Below, piece by piece: positions 1-7,326 of a stretch of 64,000 bases of DNA. The notes beneath the pieces are model-generated. The model did no database searches and was not told the DNA's origin. It saw only the letters and a list, made by a program, of their open reading frames with translations. The position numbers were made by a program, and so were the translations under genes. Every line of letters starts with the position of its first letter. Position 1 is the stretch's first letter. This stretch comes from Hassallia sp050875635 (GTDB lineage: Bacteria > Cyanobacteriota > Cyanobacteriia > Cyanobacteriales > Nostocaceae), in assembly GCF_050875635.1 (NCBI RefSeq), contig NZ_JBPAOH010000002.1, positions 79,226 to 143,225 of the forward strand. The letters are read 5' to 3'.

Positions 1-1
1 C

Positions 2-421
2 AATGGTGCAAAAGCTGGAATTAGAGTTATTTTATCAGCACAAGACCCCGATACCATCGCCAAATCTAAAGCCGCATCGAAAATTTTACAAAACTTAAGC
101 ACACGATTAATCGGACGCATTCAACCCGTTGCCGTCGATAGTTTCATGGATATATTAAAATATCCCCGTGAAATTATTTCTCGCAATGCTTCAGAAAACT
201 TCTTTCCTCGCAAAGAAGGCATTTATAGCCAATGGCTGTTAGATAATAACGGTATTTATACCTTCTGCCGCTATTATCCAGGTTACGAACAATTAGCAGT
301 AGTTGCTAACAACCCCAACGAACAAGCAGCACGGAGTAAAATTATGCGACATCACAGCGATAAATATGAAGCAATTTCTACATTTGCACGTCAATTAGTA
401 GCTTCATTACGTGGTAGTTAA
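2..421 (+). CDS. VirB4-like T4SS ATPase, C-terminal part (cut by window edge)
   Basis: The reading frame is open from the window edge and ends with TAA at 419-421, so only the last 139 or so residues are visible. The visible part fits the end of a VirB4/TrbE-type secretion ATPase: a late RecA-like segment (VILSAQDPDTIA, then ILQNLSTRLIGR) followed by a C-terminal tail containing SQWLL and ANNPNEQAARSK. VirB4 proteins power type IV secretion from the inner membrane. The Walker motifs would lie upstream of the window, so this call rests on weak motifs plus the five VirB-like genes that follow on the same strand. A TraG/VirD4-like ATPase is a less likely alternative. Confidence 0.55.
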   Translation, partial: NGAKAGIRVILSAQDPDTIAKSKAASKILQNLSTRLIGRIQPVAVDSFMDILKYPREIISRNASENFFPRKEGIYSQWLLDNNGIYTFCRYYPGYEQLAVVANNPNEQAARSKIMRHHSDKYEAISTFARQLVASLRGS

Positions 422-440
422 CATAGCAATGTTAAAAAGA

Positions 441-570
441 CCTAACCCCCCACCCCCTTCCCTACAAGGGAAGGGGGAGTACATTTCCTCTATAAGGGAA
501 AGTATATTTCCCTCCCCTTGTAGGGGAGGGACGACTTTGACGCCAGTCAAAGTCAGGGAGAGGTTTTGCC
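441..570. repeat. intergenic inverted-repeat element
   Basis: The gap between the VirB4-like and VirB5-like genes holds C-rich and G-rich blocks that pair (CCTACAAGGGAAGGGG near 470 against CCCCTTGTAGGGG near 515) and a GACTTTGACGCCAGTCAAAGTC palindrome-like stretch. Related C-rich elements occur at 18700-18775 and 52365-52426. It looks like a dispersed cyanobacterial hairpin element, not a gene. Confidence 0.6.
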
Positions 571-641
571 TTTAATATGGTTGAACTACTGAATAAAATA
601 AAGTACTAAATTCCTATAGATATTTTTCCCGATTCAGACCC

Positions 642-1424
642 ATGAAAAAAATCACCCTTTTAACACTTTCTCTATCATTCCTCATCATCCTACCAGCAAC
701 AGCCCAACTAGGCAAAGTTTGGACTGATTTTAAATCATATTCTAACGATTTACAAACTTATTTTACAGACAATGTAAATGTAAATGGAAACGACAGTTTA
801 AAACTAGAACTTCAATCTGAATATGCCATTCCTAACGTAACAGGAGAATTTAAAATACCTAACCCTTTTGATACCGGAGAAAATGAGAGATTTATCAGCT
901 CCATATCAGATAAGTTTGAAAATAATCCTGAAGTACGTTCAACTTTAGTTAGTAATGAAAGAAATCGTTTAATTACTCGTAGTTCAGCCGCAGGTATTTT
1001 GGGTGAAGGTCAAATTAGGTCAAAAAACAAGTTAGAAGATACTGAAAACAGACTGGAAAGTATTGGCGTGTTTTCCGACGAAAATCAGCCAAATTTTCTA
1101 GATTATATTCAACGAGAAATTGAGAAAGTTCAGATAAATCCTGGAACTGGACAATCACCATTAGGATTAGCACAATTGCTTGGTATCCGCGATCAACAGC
1201 AACAAACTCAAATACAACGCGAACAAGTAAAAATTGTAGCCGAAACACTTGGTCAAACAATACAGACGAATCAATCTTTGCAATACACTAATTTAAATCT
1301 CGCAAGTCTTTCTCAGCAAATGGAAGATACAAATCGTGCTAGAAGAGTAGACGCATCCGCAGAAGCAGCGCGACTTTTGCGAACCACTTCTCAAACAGAT
1401 TTGTTTGGCAGAGAAAATAAATAA
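642..1424 (+). CDS. VirB5/TrbJ-like secreted T4SS component
   Basis: A 260-residue protein with a signal peptide at residues 1-21 (basic MKK, hydrophobic core, cut near ATA-Q). The C-terminal 90 residues are Gln-rich and helical (QQQQTQIQREQVK, then LNLASLSQQMEDTNRARR). This pattern resembles VirB5/TrbJ minor pilus proteins, which have a signal peptide, a variable middle and a long C-terminal helix bundle. The predicted location is the periplasm or the pilus tip. It lies between the VirB4-like and VirB6-like genes, which is the expected place for virB5. Sequence similarity to characterised VirB5 cannot be proved by eye, so the call leans on topology and context. Confidence 0.5.
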   Translation: MKKITLLTLSLSFLIILPATAQLGKVWTDFKSYSNDLQTYFTDNVNVNGNDSLKLELQSEYAIPNVTGEFKIPNPFDTGENERFISSISDKFENNPEVRSTLVSNERNRLITRSSAAGILGEGQIRSKNKLEDTENRLESIGVFSDENQPNFLDYIQREIEKVQINPGTGQSPLGLAQLLGIRDQQQQTQIQREQVKIVAETLGQTIQTNQSLQYTNLNLASLSQQMEDTNRARRVDASAEAARLLRTTSQTDLFGRENK

Positions 1425-1450
1425 AATTCATGATTAAGAACGTATTCTTA

Positions 1451-1502
1451 CGTAGTGAGCGGTTTACCGCTCATATCAAGTCTTTTAAGCGGCTGAAGTA
1501 GT
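1451..1502. repeat. dispersed hairpin repeat, 'GAGCGGTTTACCGCTC' family
   Basis: Contains the palindrome GAGCGGTTTACCGCTC. Relatives lie at 25112-25168, 28422-28480 and 32810-32866, each ending in or starting with GTAGT/ACTAC and pairing with a second hairpin. It is intergenic and non-coding. Confidence 0.75.
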
Positions 1503-1578
1503 AGGGTGCGTTACGGCATTCGCCTAACGCACCATGATTGACCAATTTGGTGCGTTACGCTGCGCTAACACACCCTAC
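1501..1578. repeat. dispersed inverted repeat, 'GTAGGGTGCGTTA' family
   Basis: Starts with GTAGGGTGCGTTA and ends with the inverted TAACACACCCTAC, so it can fold into one long hairpin. Other copies are at 4386-4462, 7022-7098, 39497-39574, 46484-46518 and 54618-54696. It occupies most of the 228-bp gap between the VirB5-like and VirB6-like genes. Confidence 0.85.
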
Positions 1579-1652
1579 ACTTAAAATTTCTTTACACTTA
1601 TCATAAATAATTTAATTGAGCCTTAACTTCCTTTTAAAGAAAATCTATAAAA

Positions 1653-2714
1653 ATGAAAGATATTTTCCCAACTTTTTTACTTCAAATTGGCAATAATGAT
1701 GATGTTCTCGTCAATGGAGCTGGAGCCGCAACCGCTACAAGTATTGCCGATGGTTGGCAGCTACAATGGGTAGATTTATTACAAAATGACACTACTAATA
1801 ATTTATATGGAGCGCTGACGAATCTGGGTACCTTTTTTGCCGTCGGAACCCTACTGTTTTTTATGGTACAGTGGCTAAAAGATGCTATCAACAGCGATTA
1901 TTCCCGTCCAATATCGGCTTTAATTTGGCCTTTTGTAGTAGTGATACTATTAACCAATTCCGGAAACGGCACTGTATTGTCCAATTTTACACTAGGGGTA
2001 AGGAATTATCTCAATGGAGTGAATCAGCAAGTAGTGACAACAGCAGACGCTAATCAAACTTATCAGCAAGCACTGAATATGAGTGTTGCTGAAGATATAG
2101 TCGGTTCTTTATTGCGTCCTTGCCAGTCCCTTACTGGTGAACAACAAAATGAATGCTTTAGGAAAGCTAAGGAAGAAGCTGACAAACTCTTGGAGGAATA
2201 TAAAAATTTATACGGAAGAGATAAAAATTGGATATATAAACTAGAAAATAAAGTAAATAATATTGCAGATCCTACAGGTTATATCTCGGATAATTCATTT
2301 GATTCTTTGTTGGGTTCTACAGTCCAAACTAGTATCAAAAACTTTTTAATTTCATTGCAATATGCTTTTCAAAATTTGATAGAAGCGACAATGTTGCTGA
2401 TAGCAGCTTTGGGACCTATAGCTGTGGGTGCATCTTTACTACCTGTAGCTGGTAAACCAATTTTTGCATGGCTTACCGGGTTTTTATCGATAGGGATTTC
2501 TAAGATTTCATTTAATATTATTGCCATATTAACTGCCGCAGTTATTGTTAATGGTCCGGGACAAGATATTAATGCCGATCCTGATTTAATGTGGTTTATA
2601 ATTTTTCTGGGAATTTTAGCCCCGATTGTATCTTTATTTGTGGCTGCTGCTGGGGCATTTGCAGTCTTTAGTGCTATCAGCAATACGGCTTCGTGGGTGA
2701 GGGAGAGAGTATAA
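1653..2714 (+). CDS. VirB6/TrbL-like polytopic T4SS membrane protein
   Basis: A 353-residue polytopic membrane protein. Hydrophobic segments are visible near residues 50-72 (GTFFAVGTLLFFMVQWL), 88-104, 235-262, 262-285, 290-310 and 315-345. A charged, soluble loop lies at about 150-215 (EEADKLLEEYKNLYGRDK). The N-terminus, before the first membrane segment, is probably outside. A first segment, a large extracytoplasmic loop and then a cluster of helices ending in a flexible tail is the usual TrbL/VirB6 plan. Such proteins form part of the inner-membrane translocation channel. The gene sits between VirB5-like and VirB8-like genes, 24 bp before the next start, so the two are probably co-transcribed. 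The start ATG at 1653 has only a weak ribosome site. Confidence 0.6.
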   Translation: MKDIFPTFLLQIGNNDDVLVNGAGAATATSIADGWQLQWVDLLQNDTTNNLYGALTNLGTFFAVGTLLFFMVQWLKDAINSDYSRPISALIWPFVVVILLTNSGNGTVLSNFTLGVRNYLNGVNQQVVTTADANQTYQQALNMSVAEDIVGSLLRPCQSLTGEQQNECFRKAKEEADKLLEEYKNLYGRDKNWIYKLENKVNNIADPTGYISDNSFDSLLGSTVQTSIKNFLISLQYAFQNLIEATMLLIAALGPIAVGASLLPVAGKPIFAWLTGFLSIGISKISFNIIAILTAAVIVNGPGQDINADPDLMWFIIFLGILAPIVSLFVAAAGAFAVFSAISNTASWVRERV

Positions 2715-2738
2715 ATCTCAAGTAAGGGGGATGAGAAA

Positions 2739-3557
2739 ATGGTACGTTTGCTGGAGAAAAGACAACGAACAGGAAGTATTTTAACAATTTTTGCGATCGC
2801 TACTTTCAGTTTGCATCTATCGGCTATATTTTTATTAATATTTCAAGGCATAAATATTCGCCAACTCAGCTTGAGAAAACCTCCTAACTTTGTCCAACTA
2901 ATAGATGGCAAACCAGCAAATCTTCCTGATGTGGAAAGACAACCTGAAGCAATTCGGCAATTCGTCAGTAAAACGATGACATCAATGTTTAACTGGTCGG
3001 GAAAACTTCCACCACAATCTATCGAAGAAGTTACACAACCTCAAGCAGATGCAGGAATATCAATTTCAACTTTACGCGGTGGTAGCAAAAAAGTTAGTAC
3101 TACAAGTTGGATAGCCAGTTTTGCTTTATCTGAAGATTTTCGCAAAGGTTTCTTAAGCCAAATTGCGGAAATGACACCCCCAGAAGTTTTTTCTAATAAC
3201 CCTCGTCAAGCTATTTCCGGACAGTTAGCTATTAAACGAGTTTATCCACCTGAAAAAATTGGTTTGGGTAAATGGCGAGTTGGGATGGTAGCTGACCTGA
3301 TTCAAAAAAGACAAGCTGACAATAGAACAATAGTAACTCGTTTTAATAAAGATTTACTTGTCCGGGCAATAGATTCTTTTGCCGATCCACAAGTTGATAA
3401 TACCACTGTTCTGCAAAAAGCAATTTATAGCGTCCGCGCTGATAAATTAGAAATTTACGAGATTCGTAATTTATGTTTAATCGATGAATACAATAATCAG
3501 AATCAAGATATAAATGTATGCGGTAATAGACAAATAACTGATAGTTTTATTAAATAA
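2739..3557 (+). CDS. VirB8-like bitopic T4SS protein, copy 1
   Basis: A 272-residue protein with a short basic cytoplasmic N-terminus, one membrane helix at about residues 17-37 (FAIATFSLHLSAIFLLIF) and a long extracytoplasmic domain. The domain ends in strands such as GKWRVGMVADLIQ and FNKDLLVRAID, which fit the NTF2-like fold of VirB8/TraE proteins. VirB8 is an inner-membrane assembly factor that contacts VirB9 and VirB10. AAGGGGGA lies a good distance before the ATG. The next gene is a diverged copy with the same N-terminal helix and the shared motif RxPExIRxFV. The last 20 residues hold two Cys that could pair. The assignment to VirB8 is inferred from topology and order. Confidence 0.5.
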   Translation: MVRLLEKRQRTGSILTIFAIATFSLHLSAIFLLIFQGINIRQLSLRKPPNFVQLIDGKPANLPDVERQPEAIRQFVSKTMTSMFNWSGKLPPQSIEEVTQPQADAGISISTLRGGSKKVSTTSWIASFALSEDFRKGFLSQIAEMTPPEVFSNNPRQAISGQLAIKRVYPPEKIGLGKWRVGMVADLIQKRQADNRTIVTRFNKDLLVRAIDSFADPQVDNTTVLQKAIYSVRADKLEIYEIRNLCLIDEYNNQNQDINVCGNRQITDSFIK

Positions 3558-3570
3558 AAAATTTCTTCAT

Positions 3571-3656
3571 GACTTACGCCGAATAATGAAAAACGAACCA
3601 CGAAGACGCGAAGGACGCAAAGAAATAAGAGTTGAAGAGAGTTTTTGCGTAAGTTG
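3571..3656. repeat. dispersed element with ACTTACGC/GCGTAAGT ends
   Basis: Terminal inverted repeats GACTTACGC and GCGTAAGT(T) enclose GAACCACGAAGACGCGAAGG and AAATAAGAGTTGAAGAGAG. The same element occurs at 13955-14045 and, inverted inside, at 48871-48962. It fills the gap between the two VirB8-like genes. Confidence 0.8.
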
Positions 3657-3676
3657 TATTATTTGGGAGAATGTTA

Positions 3677-4339
3677 ATGCAGATACTTAAGTCGGAAAAT
3701 AAGAAAAGCAGTATTTTACCATTATTTGCTGTCGCAACTTTTGGTTTGCATTTGCTGACTTTATTAGTACTGTTCTTCCACTGGTCTATGTTGCAGCAGT
3801 TACAGCGACGATTAACACCTCAAAGTTTAGTGCAACTTGCTGATGGACATGCGATAACAGTAGACCCCAAACTAAATTTAGAGCGAGATCCTGAGACTAT
3901 TCGGCGCTTTGTGGGTGAAACTATGACTTTAATGCTTACTTGGTCGCAGCAACAGCAGCCAAAAACTGTCTGGGAAGTTAGTTCTGAACTAATAGCGAAT
4001 GAATTGCAGCCCAAATTACAATCAGAAATTAGTCCCACTGAAAACTTAAGTAGAGGAACTGAAAATGTATTGGTTATACAAAGCATTTCTCAACCCACAA
4101 AAATAGAAGATGGGAAGTGGAAGGTGGAAATGTTTGCTAATCAAATAATTTTTACAAATTCTGATAGATTGGGAAAATCAGTTTCCTTTAATAAACAAAT
4201 TTTAGTGAGAGCAATTGATGAACAAGCTGCTTCACTACCAAACTCACCGTTACCTTTGAACTTGGCAGCTTATCGGCTTGGCGAAGCTAGATTAAAAATT
4301 TATAATATCTGTGAAATACAAGATAAAAAATGTTCATAA
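3677..4339 (+). CDS. VirB8-like bitopic T4SS protein, copy 2
   Basis: A 220-residue paralogue of the preceding gene. Both have the hydrophobic helix near residues 15-37 (LFAVATFGLHLLTLLVLFF), then VQLADGHAITVDP, then RDPETIRRFVGETMTLMLTWS (split here across the motif), then GKWKVEMFANQI and FNKQILVRAID. The predicted topology is one inner-membrane anchor and an NTF2-like extracytoplasmic domain. ATG at 3677 is preferred over ATG at 3671 because GGAG lies 8 bases before it but directly abuts the earlier one. It probably works with copy 1 as a heteromer. The last ten codons and the stop are duplicated downstream at 4477-4526. Confidence 0.5.
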   Translation: MQILKSENKKSSILPLFAVATFGLHLLTLLVLFFHWSMLQQLQRRLTPQSLVQLADGHAITVDPKLNLERDPETIRRFVGETMTLMLTWSQQQQPKTVWEVSSELIANELQPKLQSEISPTENLSRGTENVLVIQSISQPTKIEDGKWKVEMFANQIIFTNSDRLGKSVSFNKQILVRAIDEQAASLPNSPLPLNLAAYRLGEARLKIYNICEIQDKKCS

Positions 4340-4526
4340 AATTATAAGTTAAACTATAGGACTAATATTTGATTTTTGAAATATACTAGGGTGCGTTAGA
4401 CGAGAGTACGGCACCGAGACATCAGGACGGTGCGTTAGGACGAATGTCCTAACACACCCTACGTATACTACGTATACTGTGAAATACAAGATAAAAAATG
4501 TTCATAAAATTATAAGTTAAACTATA
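4309..4526 (+). repeat. 50-bp perfect direct duplication of the VirB8-like gene end
   Basis: Bases 4309-4358 (end of the VirB8-like gene, its stop codon and 19 bases beyond) are repeated exactly at 4477-4526. The copies flank 118 bp that hold a GTAGGGTGCG-family repeat (4386-4462). This looks like the footprint of a repeat insertion or a template-switch event and has left a gene-end relic. Confidence 0.9.
4386..4462. repeat. dispersed inverted repeat, 'GTAGGGTGCGTTA' family
   Basis: A copy with TAGGGTGCGTTA at the left and TAACACACCCTA at the right. The outer left flank (AGGACTAATATTTGATTTTTG, split at position 4357 onward) matches the left end of the complete 147-bp element at 54581-54727, but the matching right end is missing here. 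Confidence 0.75.
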
Positions 4527-4615
4527 CTAAGTAATTGCACGTTGAATTTATATCTAGTCACTGCTGAAAACGCCTGCCACAATGACTTTATTGAATTTTA
4601 AATTTAAAATTACTT

Positions 4616-6307
4616 ATGACCGGATATTCAATTTCTCCAGAAAATTTGCCACCAAATCGAGTTAGTCCACCCGAATTAGACTCTTTAGATTGGGAATCAC
4701 GGATGGCAAGATTGGTTGGTTTGGAAGAAGAATCTTCATCTGTTAATACCGACCAAGCAGTAGAAGAATCAACTTCTTTGGTACAACCTTCGTCTGAACC
4801 TCAAGAAGTTCGGACTAAGGAACCTCTTTCATCTAACCCGTTTGCTAAGTTAGGCTTGGTGGGTGCTGGTACTTTGGGTATAGTTTTGGTGGCTGGGGTG
4901 TTTTTGTCGCAGCTAATCAACCCTGCCAAGCAACAGCCAAAAAAAAATAATTCTGTTTCCACGCGATCGCAACCAATCACCGATTCCCGCCCGCAACAGC
5001 TACAATCAGAACTAGAGACTTTAAAAACTAAATTAGCCCTGACTGAACAAGCAGAAGCGGTGAAAGCAGCACAACAAAAGCTGAGACTTCAAAAACCAAC
5101 ACCGACTCAGATTGCATCTCGACCGACTCCAAAAGCACAACGGTCAGCTTCTGTCAATACACCGAGGATACCACTGCAAAGGATACAAACACCCGTGCGA
5201 ACAGTTTATGTGCCTCGCACAGTCACTATTGAGCGTATCGTTAAAGCACCCTCTGTTCCCCAAAAGGCGATTCCACAAAAGCCGATTCCACAAAAGGCGA
5301 TCGCACAAAAGCCTGCTAATTCTCAAATTTTACCATCACGTTTGCCGATAGTTGCACCAAACACTCGGCAAATAGTTACAGCAACTCCCAAACCCACACC
5401 AGACCCGCTTCAGGAATGGGCAAAGTTAGCAAAATTAGGTAGCTACGGTATGGTTTCTATCACTGGTACAAGTGCTGTTCAAGCAACTCCTCCTCCACCT
5501 CCTAATAATACTCGGTTACAGGCAAGAAATACCGACCCAGACGACGAACCAGAAGAAGAGTCAACCCCTCCTGCGGTCAGCCAAACAAAACAGCAGACCC
5601 CGAAATCCGTGGCTGTAGGAACTAAGGCGAAAGCAGTATTTGCGACCGCTGTATTCGGGGAAACTACCAGACAAACTACTAATAGCAATAGAAAAGACGA
5701 AAGCGGCAAAGACGTATTTGTAGCGACTTTGAAAGAGCCATTAAAATCTGTGGATGGTGCGATCGCTTTACCTGCAAAAACCCAGTTCTTAGCTCAACTT
5801 CGTTCTATTTCCGAGCAAGGCTTCGTACAGTTGGATGTAGTCAAAGTTATTCTCCCAAATAATAACAGCTTCATAGAAAAAAGCTTACCGCCAAATGCAC
5901 TAACGATTCGCGCTCCTCAAGGCAAACCTCTCATAGCAAGCCAATTTTCCAATCAAGGAGGGTCTACGGTGCTATCGGATGTAGCAGGATTCGTCTTGAG
6001 TGGTACTGCTAAAGCAGCAGAGATATATAATCGTCCTGATTATCAATACTTCGAGTACTGTAGTGATTATCCTGAAGGTGAAGAGAGAAACGCATGCTAC
6101 AGAAGACAGAGGAATCGTTCTAACAACTCCAGCAGACGCAACATCTTAGCCGGCGTTTTGGAAGGGGGTGCGACTAATATAGCTAACCAATTTAACCAAC
6201 GCAATCAACAAGCTATCTCTAGAAGACAGAATCAACGCACTAACGTTTGGGTTATACCCGCAGGTAAAGAAGTTGAACTATATGTAAATCAAACTTTCCA
6301 GCCATGA
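4616..6307 (+). CDS. VirB10/TrbI-like T4SS envelope-spanning protein
   Basis: A 563-residue protein with the VirB10 plan. There is a cytoplasmic N-terminus of about 75 residues, then one membrane helix at about 80-102 (LVGAGTLGIVLVAGVFL). A long Pro/Gln/Lys-rich linker (about 105-300) contains short repeats of the type IPQKPIPQKAI. A C-terminal beta domain follows from about 335 (AVGTKAKAVFATAVFG, QFLAQLRSI) and ends in VWVIPAGKEVELYVNQTF, the typical end of TrbI/VirB10. VirB10 links inner and outer membranes in the secretion channel. The start is ATG at 4616 with no strong ribosome site. The stop overlaps the next start by four bases (ATGA), so translation is coupled to the VirB9-like gene. 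Confidence 0.7.
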   Translation: MTGYSISPENLPPNRVSPPELDSLDWESRMARLVGLEEESSSVNTDQAVEESTSLVQPSSEPQEVRTKEPLSSNPFAKLGLVGAGTLGIVLVAGVFLSQLINPAKQQPKKNNSVSTRSQPITDSRPQQLQSELETLKTKLALTEQAEAVKAAQQKLRLQKPTPTQIASRPTPKAQRSASVNTPRIPLQRIQTPVRTVYVPRTVTIERIVKAPSVPQKAIPQKPIPQKAIAQKPANSQILPSRLPIVAPNTRQIVTATPKPTPDPLQEWAKLAKLGSYGMVSITGTSAVQATPPPPPNNTRLQARNTDPDDEPEEESTPPAVSQTKQQTPKSVAVGTKAKAVFATAVFGETTRQTTNSNRKDESGKDVFVATLKEPLKSVDGAIALPAKTQFLAQLRSISEQGFVQLDVVKVILPNNNSFIEKSLPPNALTIRAPQGKPLIASQFSNQGGSTVLSDVAGFVLSGTAKAAEIYNRPDYQYFEYCSDYPEGEERNACYRRQRNRSNNSSRRNILAGVLEGGATNIANQFNQRNQQAISRRQNQRTNVWVIPAGKEVELYVNQTFQP

Positions 6308-6879
6308 AAAACGATACAAAATTTCCAGGAGAAACCCCAGATAAATCTTATTTATTACATCTGGCAACCTTGATTTTTTCAACTGCAATTTTATTAGTTG
6401 CAGGTCGTGTTTTAGCTAATAATGCCGTTCTTCGTTCGATGTTTTCCTGCCAAGCACAGGGTTTGGGGGGAGCAACACCTCAGATCGATATCTGGTATCA
6501 ACAAGGAACAAACTTAAGTTTTATTCAAGCCGGAGAAACAATTAAGAAAGTTTGGTTAAACGACCCTTCACAGGTAACTATAGATTTTGACGGTCCGATG
6601 TGTATGCAGTTTGGTCAAGACCGTAATGTTAGTCAAGGAGATTGTAAAAACTCAGCCGCGAATGTAATTCAACTTAGACGAATTCCCAAACTTAAAATTG
6701 CCGGATTGCCTAATACTAGTAATACGCTTTTAACAGTAGTTACTGAAAAACAAGGCAAAACAAAGTTGTATGCATTTCGAGTACTATATGGCGACGGTAG
6801 CCCTGAATATAGCACTTTAGCAATTTTCGCAGACCCTCCTTCTACTAATGAAGCGCCTTGTGTTAGACCTGCAAAATAA
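6304..6879 (+). CDS. VirB9/TrbG-like T4SS protein
   Basis: A 191-residue protein with an N-terminal hydrophobic helix or signal anchor at about residues 18-38 and a beta-rich domain. The domain contains NLSFIQAGETIKKVWLNDPS, IPKLKIAGLPNT and TKLYAFRVLYG, which fit the N-terminal beta domain of VirB9/TrbG (inferred). Two internal Cys lie near residues 99 and 114. Typical VirB9 proteins are about 260-300 residues with a second C-terminal domain, so this one is short. It overlaps virB10-like by 4 bp, so the two are likely made together in the outer core complex. It is the last gene of the plus-strand cluster. Confidence 0.5.
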   Translation: MKNDTKFPGETPDKSYLLHLATLIFSTAILLVAGRVLANNAVLRSMFSCQAQGLGGATPQIDIWYQQGTNLSFIQAGETIKKVWLNDPSQVTIDFDGPMCMQFGQDRNVSQGDCKNSAANVIQLRRIPKLKIAGLPNTSNTLLTVVTEKQGKTKLYAFRVLYGDGSPEYSTLAIFADPPSTNEAPCVRPAK

Positions 6880-7021
6880 TTTTAAAATAATCACCGCAGG
6901 CTTATTTCATCAACATTAAAAACTCTGCGACCCTTTGCGTAAGCCTTTGCGCTTCTTTGCGTTTCAAAAATATATAAGTAAGTCGGCGCTAATATTTCAA
7001 GCTATGTTAATAAATTTAAAT

Positions 7022-7098
7022 GTAGGGTGTGTTGTCGCGCAGCGCAACGCACCGTATTGAATTTAAGGTGCGTTAGCCTACGGCATAACACACCCTAC
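7022..7098. repeat. dispersed inverted repeat, 'GTAGGGTGCGTTA' family
   Basis: GTAGGGTGTGTTG at the left pairs with CATAACACACCCTAC at the right, with an inner GCGCAGCGC. It lies in the 300-bp gap after the T4SS cluster. That gap also has two copies of CTTTGCGTTTCAAAAATATATAA-like text (near 6955 and 7111). Confidence 0.85.
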
Positions 7099-7180
7099 GA
7101 ACTTTGGCTTCTTTGCGTTTCAAAAATATATAATTACGATGAAGATCGGATTTGATATCATTTAGGAAGACTATATTATA

Positions 7181-7288
7181 ATGAATAACGACCTAGTTCT
7201 TTTTCTTATTAGTATTGGTGTACTTGTTTTGTATCTCGTCTTCTCGGCGCTGACTGAGATGGGTACTAAGCTACCTTGGAAAAAATAG
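7181..7288 (+). CDS. possible 35-residue single-span membrane peptide
   Basis: An ATG-to-TAG frame encodes a short acidic head (MNNDL), one hydrophobic helix of about 19 residues (VLFLISIGVLVLYLVFSAL) and a basic tail ending KLPWKK. This is a textbook positive-inside single-span peptide. AGGA lies 15 bases before the ATG, rather far. It sits alone between the T4SS cluster and the convergent giant kinase gene. I do not recognise a family. It could be a genuine small membrane protein or a chance frame. Confidence 0.4.
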   Translation: MNNDLVLFLISIGVLVLYLVFSALTEMGTKLPWKK

Positions 7289-7326
7289 CGCCCAAGGTTT
7301 TCGAGAATTAGCCTATCAAAAAACCT

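Noticed and set aside
6880..7180. tRNA or attachment site at the end of the T4SS cluster
   Set aside because: No tRNA-like cloverleaf text and no direct repeat matching a tRNA end could be found; only dispersed repeats are present.
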